Below are positions 1 to 5,548 of a stretch of 8,005 nucleotides of DNA, in pieces; positions within the stretch are counted from its first letter, which is position 1; each line of letters begins with the position of its first letter. The DNA lies in the NCBI GenBank assembly GCA_023396465.1, contig JAEWWF010000357.1, forward strand, positions 1-8,005, given 5' to 3'. The notes under the pieces are model-generated. The model was given only the letters and a program-made list of their open reading frames with translations. It was not told the origin of the DNA and did no database searches. Source of the stretch: Pseudomonadota bacterium (GTDB lineage Bacteria > Pseudomonadota > Alphaproteobacteria > Rhodospirillales > Rhodospirillaceae). The position numbers and the translations under genes are program-made.

Positions 1-677
1 CCATCAAGATCGCCTCCACCCAGGCCCAGGGCGCCCGCGTCGTCACCTACGACCGCTGGACGGAGGACCGCGAAGCCATCGGCGGCGCCATCGCCGCCGA
101 CACCGGCGCCACCCTGGTGCGCCCCTATGACGAACCACTGGTCATCGCCGGCCAGGGCACCATCGGTCTGGAGTTGGCGGACCAGGCGGCCGAGGCCGGC
201 GTGGACAAGATCGACCAGGTGCTGGTGCCGGTATCCGGCGGCGGCATGCTGGCCGGCATTGCCCTCGCCCTGGCCGAACGCAGCCCCCAGACCCAGCTGT
301 TCGCGGTGGAGCCGGAGGGCTTTGACGACATGGGCCGCTCGCTGGCCGCCGACACCCATGTCGCCAATACTCCTGGCGGCGTCACCCAGTGCGATGCCCT
401 GATGGCGGCCACGCCGGGCGACATCACCTTCCCCATCATCCGCCGTCTGGTCGCCGGCGGTGTCGCCGTCAGCGACGCCGAGGCCCGCCACGCCATGGCC
501 ATGGCCTTCCACATGCTGAGGCTGGTGGTCGAACCGGGCGGCGCGGTGGCGCTGGCGGCGGTGCTGAGCGGCAAGGTGGCCCGCGATGGCCGCACCCTCG
601 CCGTCGTCTGCTCGGGGGGCAATGTCGATGCCGCGATCTTCCGGCAGGCGTTGGAGGAAACCCCGTCGCCGTTCTGA
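1..677 (+). CDS. Serine/threonine dehydratase or serine racemase-like PLP enzyme (5' end missing)
   Basis: This is the C-terminal ~225 residues of a fold-type II PLP enzyme. The reading frame is open from base 3 to the TGA at 675-677, so the start and the Schiff-base lysine motif lie upstream of the window. Visible motifs are the glycine-rich phosphate-binding loop SGGGMLAG (234-257), a VEPGGA segment, and the terminal SGGN (612-623) that contacts the PLP ring nitrogen. The protein ends about 17 residues after SGGN, so there is no ACT regulatory domain. This fits the short catabolic threonine/serine dehydratase, serine racemase or hydroxyaspartate ammonia-lyase group rather than biosynthetic IlvA. 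An E-P-x-x-x-D-D stretch (Glu 309-311, second Asp 327-329) matches the Mg/Ca site of serine racemases. The family assignment is secure, but the exact substrate (L-Thr, L-Ser, D/L-Ser or 3-hydroxyaspartate) cannot be decided from the fragment. Confidence 0.9.
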   Translation, partial: IKIASTQAQGARVVTYDRWTEDREAIGGAIAADTGATLVRPYDEPLVIAGQGTIGLELADQAAEAGVDKIDQVLVPVSGGGMLAGIALALAERSPQTQLFAVEPEGFDDMGRSLAADTHVANTPGGVTQCDALMAATPGDITFPIIRRLVAGGVAVSDAEARHAMAMAFHMLRLVVEPGGAVALAAVLSGKVARDGRTLAVVCSGGNVDAAIFRQALEETPSPF

Positions 678-705
678 TCGGTCACGATCCAAACCCGATG
701 GCAAA

Positions 706-737
706 AGGGCCGGCCTCCCGCTCGGGAAGCCGGCCCT
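706..737. terminator. Bidirectional intrinsic terminator between convergent genes
   Basis: This is a long GC-rich inverted repeat. AGGGCCGGC (706-714) pairs with GCCGGCCCT (729-737), and after one C/A mismatch TCCC (716-719) pairs with GGGA (724-727), leaving a 4-nt loop. On the - strand the stem runs straight into TTTT (bases 706-703), the classical layout for ending the M23-bactofilin operon, whose stop is 30 nt upstream of it. On the + strand the trailing sequence is only a broken pyrimidine run (CCGTCTTC), so termination of the dehydratase transcript may be weaker. The hairpin lies 28 nt past the dehydratase stop. Confidence 0.8.
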
Positions 738-766
738 CCGTCTTCATGCCGGAGTTGAGAAGGGGA

Positions 767-1219
767 TCAGCCGACCGCCTTCTCCGCCTCCGTCTTCTTG
801 CTATCGGCCAGCACCAGCGGAACGGTGACGGAGGAGGAGGTGGTGCTCACTTCCTGCATGCGGCGGCAGTGGCCTTCCATGAAAGCCCCCGGCTCGATGG
901 CGAGGCTTTCGTGGGTGATGTCACCGACCATGTGGGCGGTCGCCGCCAGGAACACCGACTTGGCGCGGACCTGACCGGACACCGAACCGTGGATGCGGAC
1001 ATCGTCGGCGGTGATTTCGCCGGTGACGCTGCCCTGCGCGCCGATGACCAGGATTCGACATTCGACGTCACCCTCGATGGTGCCATCGACCTGGATCTCG
1101 CCACGGCTCACCAGATCGCCGGTGACCGAGAGGTCGGCGCTGATGATGGACGGAACCGACTTCACCGCCGTCTCGCCGCGCGTGTCCCGCGCCGGGGTCT
1201 TGCTAGCCTTTGAAAACAT
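767..1219 (-). CDS. Bactofilin (polymer-forming cytoskeletal protein)
   Basis: The 150-residue product has the bactofilin layout: a short polar N-terminus, a core of short repeated beta strands spaced by Gly/Asp turns (about residues 24-117, e.g. GDLVSRGEIQVDGTIEGDV), and a disordered Ser/Thr/Lys-rich tail. Bactofilins polymerise without nucleotide into membrane-associated filaments that position cell-wall enzymes. The first residues, MFSKASKT, resemble the MFSK-type membrane-targeting peptide of Caulobacter BacA; this is similarity noted by eye. The ATG at 1219-1217 has an AAGG ribosome site 9 nt upstream, inside the end of the M23 gene, and the two genes overlap by 17 nt, so translational coupling is likely. 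Length is typical for the family. It is the last gene of the operon, followed by a strong hairpin at 706-737. Confidence 0.93.
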   Translation of the reverse strand: MFSKASKTPARDTRGETAVKSVPSIISADLSVTGDLVSRGEIQVDGTIEGDVECRILVIGAQGSVTGEITADDVRIHGSVSGQVRAKSVFLAATAHMVGDITHESLAIEPGAFMEGHCRRMQEVSTTSSSVTVPLVLADSKKTEAEKAVG

Positions 1220-2693
1220 CGCTGCCGGCCTTGATGAACTTCATGGGATCCTGAGGCTCCCCGTCCACCAGCACTTCATAGTGCAGGTGCGCGCCGGTGG
1301 AGCGCCCGCTGTTGCCGAGAAGCCCGACCTCGTCGCCACGGTCCACCCGCTGGCCCTTCCTGGCGGTGATCTTCGCCAGATGGGCATAGCGGGTGCGGAT
1401 CCCCATGCCATGGTCGATCTCGACCATACGACCATAACGGCCGCGCCATCCGGCGTAAACAACCTTTCCAGGAGCGGTTACCACGATCGGGCTCTTGTAC
1501 TTGGCGACCAGATCCAGCCCTTCGTGAACGGCGCTGCGTCCGTTCACCGGGTCGCGGCGCGGCCCGAAGGTGGAGGTGATGCGGAAATCCTCCGCCAACG
1601 GCGCGGTCAGCGGCAACTGGCGGGCGACGCGGCCAAGGGTATCCAGGTGATCGAGCCGCAGGTTGACACGGTCGAGGCCGCGGGTCAGCGGCGACTGGCG
1701 GTCCTGCATGGCATCGCCGGGAACGAACGGACCGCCCTGGCCATAGCGGCGGTTGCTCTTCTCCACCAGCGCCGGGATGTCGATGCCGGTACGGGCGAGG
1801 GACTTTTCCATCTCCCCGATCTTGTCCGACGCCAGTTCGGAAAACCGGGTGAACACCGCCAGTTGGGTGCTCTCCATTTCGGCAAGCTGCTTTTCCAGAT
1901 CGCCGATGCGCTTGGTCAGGCCATCGCGCTCGGCTTGGGCCAGATCACGCTGAAGGATGACACGGCGCAACTCGACCTCGATGCCATCGAGGTCGGTGGC
2001 GACGATCTCGGTGGTCGGGGAGCGGCCGAGATCGCTTTCCAGAATCTGCAACTGGGCATAAAGATCTTCGCGCTCGCGGTCGGCACGGGCACGCCGCAGG
2101 CCGACGACATCACCGGGATCGACATCCGCCGCGGCCAGATCCACGCCAGAGGCGGCGGCGCCAGCGGCGGCCGGATCGTCGCCATGACGGGCGGCGCTGA
2201 CAATCTCCGTCTTCAGCTTCTTGATTTCCCCGGCGAGATCGGCGCTCTGCTTCTCGATGCGCTCCTTCTGCTCGGCGGTGGACGCCAGTTCCTCGCGCAT
2301 GGTGGCAAGGCGCTCGTCCAGGCTGGTGTTCTGATCCACCAGCGACACGATGTGCGCGTGATTGCGTTCCAGGCTCGACGTGATGGAGCCGATGCGTTCC
2401 TTGTACACCGACACCTGCGCCAGCAGCCCCTTGTAGGCGGCGCGGGTGCGGTCGATCTCGGTTTCCTTGGAAGCGATGATGCGGTCGTGGTCGGCAACGA
2501 AGTAGGACGAGTAGGCCATCCAGCCGCCGATGGCGAGGCCGGCGGCAACCAACGCCACCTGACTGGCGGTGGACAGACGCAACGACCGCAAGCGTTCCCC
2601 CGAGCGCAGGATGATCTGCCGTTCGGGGAAGGTCCGGCGCATGAAGAGGCCGAACCTGCTCAGATTACGCTGTTGCGGATCGAATTGCGACAT
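1203..2693 (-). CDS. Membrane-anchored coiled-coil M23 metallopeptidase (peptidoglycan hydrolase)
   Basis: I place the start at the ATG at 2693-2691 (496 aa) because it begins MSQFDPQQ and has GGGA 5 nt upstream; the open frame continues upstream to 2795, but that part looks non-coding. Order of parts: basic cytoplasmic N-terminus (1-42), one transmembrane helix (about 43-64), coiled coil (66-166), Ala/Asp-rich linker (167-197), second coiled coil (198-303), and a LytM/M23 domain (about 371-480). The zinc site is complete: His390 and Asp394 in HEGLD and His471 in HLH, with His438 (YAHL) and His469 as the accompanying active-site histidines. An active periplasmic DD-endopeptidase that cuts peptidoglycan cross-links is therefore expected. 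The bactofilin gene starts within its last codons. LmdC, an M23 peptidase linked to bactofilin in other alphaproteobacteria, is the likely comparison, but orthology is not shown here. Confidence 0.93.
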   Translation of the reverse strand: MSQFDPQQRNLSRFGLFMRRTFPERQIILRSGERLRSLRLSTASQVALVAAGLAIGGWMAYSSYFVADHDRIIASKETEIDRTRAAYKGLLAQVSVYKERIGSITSSLERNHAHIVSLVDQNTSLDERLATMREELASTAEQKERIEKQSADLAGEIKKLKTEIVSAARHGDDPAAAGAAASGVDLAAADVDPGDVVGLRRARADREREDLYAQLQILESDLGRSPTTEIVATDLDGIEVELRRVILQRDLAQAERDGLTKRIGDLEKQLAEMESTQLAVFTRFSELASDKIGEMEKSLARTGIDIPALVEKSNRRYGQGGPFVPGDAMQDRQSPLTRGLDRVNLRLDHLDTLGRVARQLPLTAPLAEDFRITSTFGPRRDPVNGRSAVHEGLDLVAKYKSPIVVTAPGKVVYAGWRGRYGRMVEIDHGMGIRTRYAHLAKITARKGQRVDRGDEVGLLGNSGRSTGAHLHYEVLVDGEPQDPMKFIKAGSDVFKG

Positions 2694-3041
2694 GGTCTTC
2701 CCGTTTGCAACTGTCTCTCCGGCCTCGCGAATGGACAAGCGTCCCCGGCCGGGCACCCCGGTCTCAGCAAGACCGAAACACCCGAGGACACCCACCGAGA
2801 TCGGCAGGTTACCGACAGAAGCGTACCTTCGGCACCCCCTCTACCGCAGGGGAACACATCGCGACCGACCCACCCTCTTGGACCGGCGGACGGCGGCCTG
2901 AGAAACAAGTCCGACCGTCACTCGACGCGCCCATCCGAATGCGGCATGGTAGACCACCCTTCGCAAGGCGCCCACACTCTAGCCGCGGGCCATAGAAGGT
3001 TGCAAGGAAAACCGCTTCCCCTGCCGGACTCCATAGACCTC
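2694..3041. other. Divergent intergenic region between the M23 operon and pgpA
   Basis: The 348 nt between two genes reading away from each other must carry start signals for the M23-bactofilin and pgpA-pncC transcripts. I see no convincing gene, tRNA or riboswitch in it. Two small hairpins occur: CGGTCT/AGACCG (2759-2764 and 2770-2775, 5-nt loop) and CCCCT/AGGGG (2836-2840 and 2848-2852). Both are short enough to be chance in DNA this GC-rich. The open frame upstream of the M23 start (to 2795) lacks any recognisable protein similarity. The self-complementary hexamer TTGCAA lies at 3000-3005, 36 nt before pgpA. Confidence 0.6.
2976..3005 (-). promoter_or_regulatory. Candidate sigma-70-type promoter for the M23-bactofilin operon
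   Basis: On the - strand, TTGCAA (3005-3000) is followed after 18 nt by TAGAGT (2981-2976), each matching the consensus at four of six positions. It would give an unusually long leader of roughly 275 nt before the M23 start. The match is weak, and alphaproteobacterial promoters are poorly predicted by eye. Confidence 0.2.
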
Positions 3042-3560
3042 ATGACTTCATCTTCCGATCCGCTTCATGCCCGCGATTCGGCGGCGGCGACACAATTACC
3101 GCTGCCCTGGACGCTGACAATGGTCGTCACTTGGTTCGGTTCCGGCCTCAGTCCGGTTGTGCCGGGCACCATGGGCTCGCTCGCCGCCCTGCCCTTCGCC
3201 TGGGCCATCGCAACTCTGGGCGCGCCGTGGATGTTGTTGCCGGCTGGAGCGGTCGTTTTCCTGATCGGCTGGTGGGCATCCGACGTCTATTGCCGGCTGG
3301 CGGGACTGAAGGATCCGGGGCGCATCGTCATTGACGAGGTGGCGGCACAATGGATCACCCTGTCGGTGGCGCCGCCGGAAGTGGTCCCTTATCTGGTTGG
3401 ATTCGTGCTGTTCCGCATCTTCGACATGGCCAAGCCGTGGCCGATCAGTTGGGCCGACCGTCGTGTCAGCGGCGGCTTCGGGGTTATGATCGACGATATC
3501 CTGGCCGCCGGCTTCAGCACCCCGTTGCTGTGGCTGTTCCTGACCTTCCTGTGGATGTGA
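3042..3560 (+). CDS. pgpA: Phosphatidylglycerophosphatase A
   Basis: This 172-residue inner-membrane enzyme removes the phosphate from phosphatidylglycerol phosphate to give phosphatidylglycerol, the precursor of cardiolipin. The PgpA signatures are present in order: WFGSGLSPVVPGTMGSLAALP (about 31-51), the acidic motif GRIVIDEV (93-100), and LFRIFDMAKPWPI followed by DR and GGFGVMIDD (123-152). Several hydrophobic helices alternate with these motifs. I chose the ATG at 3042 over the internal Met27 because the first membrane helix begins just before Met27 and E. coli PgpA has a similar N-terminal extension; no good Shine-Dalgarno is visible. One oddity: the Gly usually following the DE motif (E. 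coli DEFIG) is Ala here (DEVAA). pncC starts 4 nt after the stop, so the two are co-transcribed. Confidence 0.93.
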   Translation: MTSSSDPLHARDSAAATQLPLPWTLTMVVTWFGSGLSPVVPGTMGSLAALPFAWAIATLGAPWMLLPAGAVVFLIGWWASDVYCRLAGLKDPGRIVIDEVAAQWITLSVAPPEVVPYLVGFVLFRIFDMAKPWPISWADRRVSGGFGVMIDDILAAGFSTPLLWLFLTFLWM

Positions 3561-3564
3561 GACG

Positions 3565-4092
3565 ATGTCCGACCCGCTGCTCGACCCGTCCGAATCCTTC
3601 GATGTCGCCCTGCTGGATCAGGCGCGCGACGTTCTCGGCCGCTGTTCCGACCGCGCGTGGCGCATCGCCACCGCCGAAAGCTGCACCGGCGGGCTGGTCG
3701 CCGCCTGCCTGACCTCGGTTCCCGGCTACTCCAGCGTCACCGAGCGCGGCTTCGTCACCTATTCCAACGATGCCAAGACCGAAATGCTGGGGGTACCGGC
3801 GGCGCTGATCGAGTCGCACGGCGCCGTCAGCCAGCCGGTGGCGGAGGCCATGGCGGCCGGCGCCATCACCCGCTCGCGGGCCGATCTGGCGGTGTCGCTG
3901 ACCGGGGTCGCCGGCCCCACCGGCGGCAGCCCGGAGAAGCCAGTGGGAACGGTATGGATCGGGGTGTGTCGACGCGGCCAATCGCCTCGGGCGCTGCGGT
4001 TCCTGTTCCCCGGCTCGCGCGCCGCCGTCCGCCTCGCCAGCGTCAAGGCGGCCCTGGAGCTGCTGCGGCGGGAATTGGACGCGGAGGGCTGA
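3565..4092 (+). CDS. pncC: Nicotinamide-nucleotide amidase (stand-alone CinA C-terminal domain)
   Basis: The 175-residue product corresponds to the CinA C-terminal domain alone, without the N-terminal MoaB-like/COG1058 part of full CinA. Such proteins deamidate nicotinamide mononucleotide to nicotinate mononucleotide, recycling NMN made by NAD-dependent DNA ligase and other NAD consumers. The family motifs are intact: TAESCTGGL (36-44) with the catalytic Ser39, GFVTYSNDAK (62-71) with the catalytic Lys71, and GVAGPTGG (114-121) followed by KPVGTVWIG. The start lies 4 nt after the pgpA stop, with no separate strong ribosome site, which suggests coupled translation. It ends 12 nt from the convergent COQ10-like gene. 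Many databases will label it CinA or 'competence/damage-inducible', a name inherited from the full-length protein. Confidence 0.92.
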   Translation: MSDPLLDPSESFDVALLDQARDVLGRCSDRAWRIATAESCTGGLVAACLTSVPGYSSVTERGFVTYSNDAKTEMLGVPAALIESHGAVSQPVAEAMAAGAITRSRADLAVSLTGVAGPTGGSPEKPVGTVWIGVCRRGQSPRALRFLFPGSRAAVRLASVKAALELLRRELDAEG

Positions 4093-4104
4093 CCGCCGCC
4101 GCAC

Positions 4105-4575
4105 TCAGCGGCCGCTGCGGCTCACCACATGACCGCCTTGGCGCTCGCCATAAAGGGCGTGGGCGCGCTTCTCGAAGGCGGCGACCATGCGCGACACCGC
4201 CTCGGAGAACAGGGCCCCCATGATCTTCTGGAGGACAATGGAACGGAACTCGAAGTCGACGTAGAAGTCGATCAGTGTTCCGCCCTCGGCCTCCTCGAAC
4301 ACCCAGTGGTTGTTCAGGTACTTGAAGGGGCCGTCGGTATAGGTGACGTCGATGCGGCACTGCTCGGGGGACAGCGCCACTCGGCTGGTGAACTTTTCCC
4401 GCACCATCTTGAAGCCGATCACCAGATCGGCCCAGAACACATGCCCCTCGCGCCGCTTGATGCGCGAGGCCAGGCACCACGGCAGGAATTCAGGATAACG
4501 CTCCACCTCCGCCACCAGCTGGTACAGCTCGTCGGGTGTGTAAGGGAGGAAACGTTTCTCGGCGTGCGTCGGCAT
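4105..4575 (-). CDS. COQ10/RatA-family START-domain protein (probable ubiquinone-binding)
   Basis: The 156-residue product is a small polyketide-cyclase/START (SRPBCC) domain protein. Family hallmarks are LYQLVAEVERYPEFLPWC (17-34), DLVIGF (50-55), a GPFKYLNNHWVF segment, an FEFRS segment near 110, and a C-terminal helix containing AAFEKRAHALYG. Relatives are mitochondrial Coq10, which binds coenzyme Q and aids respiration and Q synthesis, and E. coli RatA, described as a translation inhibitor. No RatB or other antitoxin partner lies beside it, and its place directly after lipA favours the ubiquinone role; that is inference from context. The ATG is 7 nt after the lipA stop, and its probable GGAG ribosome site (4589-4586) lies in the last lipA codons. 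It is the final gene of this run as far as the window shows. Confidence 0.88.
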   Translation of the reverse strand: MPTHAEKRFLPYTPDELYQLVAEVERYPEFLPWCLASRIKRREGHVFWADLVIGFKMVREKFTSRVALSPEQCRIDVTYTDGPFKYLNNHWVFEEAEGGTLIDFYVDFEFRSIVLQKIMGALFSEAVSRMVAAFEKRAHALYGERQGGHVVSRSGR

Positions 4576-4582
4576 GCCGCCG

Positions 4583-5542
4583 TTACTCCGCCGCCGGAGC
4601 GGTCTTGCCGAGCTGGGCGAGACGGGCCGCCTTCAGCTGCTCGAAATCCCGATCGGCGTGGTAGGAGGAACGGGTCAGCGGCGATGCCGACACCATCAGG
4701 AAGCCCTTGGCACGGGCCATGCGGGCGTAGTCCTCGAACTCGTCGGGCGTGACGAAGCGATCCACCGCCACATGCTTCGGCGTCGGCTGGAGATACTGGC
4801 CGATGGTCAGGAAATCGACGCGGGCGGAGCGCAGGTCGTCCATCACCTGCATCACTTCCTCCTTCGTCTCGCCCAGGCCGACCATGATGCCGGACTTGGT
4901 GAAGACGTCGGGGGCGGCGTCCTTGACGGTGTCGAGCAGGCGCAAGCTGCCGAAGTAGCGGGCGCCGGGGCGGATCGCCTGATACAGCCGTGGCACGGTT
5001 TCCAGGTTGTGGTTGAACACGTCCGGCCGCGCCTCCGCCACCTTGCGGATGGCGCCTTCCTTGTTGCGGAAGTCGGGCGTCAGGATTTCGATGGTGGTGC
5101 CGGGGGCATGCTCGCGCACCGCCCCGATCACCTTCACGAAATGGTCGGCGCCGCCGTCGTCCAGGTCGTCACGGTCGACCGAGGTGATGACGACGTGCCG
5201 CAGGTGCATTTCCCGCACCGCCTCGGCGACGTTCTTCGGCTCGTCGGGGTCGAGGCGGTTCGGGCGGCCGGTCTTGACGTTGCAGAACCGGCACGCCCGG
5301 GTGCAGGTATCCCCCATGATCATCACCGTCGCATGCCGGTTCTTCCAGCACTCGCCGATGTTCGGGCAAGCCGCTTCCTCGCACACGGTGTTGAGCGACA
5401 GCTTGCGCATGAGCTGGCGCGTCTCGCCGTATTCCTTGGAGGTCGGGGCCTTGACGCGAATCCACGACGGCTTGCGCTGGAGGGCGGGCTTCGCCGCGAC
5501 GTCAGGCTGCGGTGCGGGGGTGGGGATCGGGGTGTCGCTCAT
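4583..5542 (-). CDS. lipA: Lipoyl synthase
   Basis: This 319-residue radical SAM enzyme inserts two sulfur atoms into the octanoyl group on lipoyl domains of E2 subunits and GcvH. Both iron-sulfur sites are visible. The auxiliary cluster uses C54-x4-C59-x5-C65 (CEEAACPNIGEC), and the SAM cluster uses C80-x3-C84-x2-C87 (CTRACRFC). The C-terminal RSSY (291-294) supplies the serine ligand of the auxiliary cluster, which is sacrificed as the sulfur source. The first ~25 residues form a Pro/Ala-rich extension, common in alphaproteobacterial LipA. The ATG lies 6 nt after the lpdA stop, with AGGG overlapping that stop codon as ribosome site. The gene therefore sits in an operon with E3 and E2 of pyruvate dehydrogenase, the complex its product activates. 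Confidence 0.97.
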   Translation of the reverse strand: MSDTPIPTPAPQPDVAAKPALQRKPSWIRVKAPTSKEYGETRQLMRKLSLNTVCEEAACPNIGECWKNRHATVMIMGDTCTRACRFCNVKTGRPNRLDPDEPKNVAEAVREMHLRHVVITSVDRDDLDDGGADHFVKVIGAVREHAPGTTIEILTPDFRNKEGAIRKVAEARPDVFNHNLETVPRLYQAIRPGARYFGSLRLLDTVKDAAPDVFTKSGIMVGLGETKEEVMQVMDDLRSARVDFLTIGQYLQPTPKHVAVDRFVTPDEFEDYARMARAKGFLMVSASPLTRSSYHADRDFEQLKAARLAQLGKTAPAAE

Positions 5543-5548
5543 GGTGCC

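Noticed and set aside
676..689. GATCG/CGATC inverted repeat over the dehydratase stop codon
   Set aside because: Only 5 bp with a 4-nt loop, no T-run; likely chance next to the much stronger hairpin at 706-737.
2759..2775. 6-bp hairpin in the leader of the M23 operon, considered as a riboswitch or attenuator
   Set aside because: Single short stem with no conserved riboswitch elements or leader peptide visible.
2694..2795. N-terminal extension of the M23 protein by 34 residues
   Set aside because: The extension shows no family-like sequence. The ATG at 2693 has a ribosome site and starts a typical short cytoplasmic segment before the transmembrane helix.
2660..2908. Possible small - strand gene upstream of M23
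   Set aside because: It overlaps the M23 start in another frame, is Arg/Gly/Pro-rich like non-coding GC-rich DNA, and has no recognisable feature.
993..3041. Very long + strand open frame running into pgpA, antisense to the M23 gene
   Set aside because: It has no recognisable domains, lies opposite a clearly coding M23 frame with intact motifs, and is the usual shadow frame of GC-rich DNA. Only the part from 3042 on is real (pgpA).
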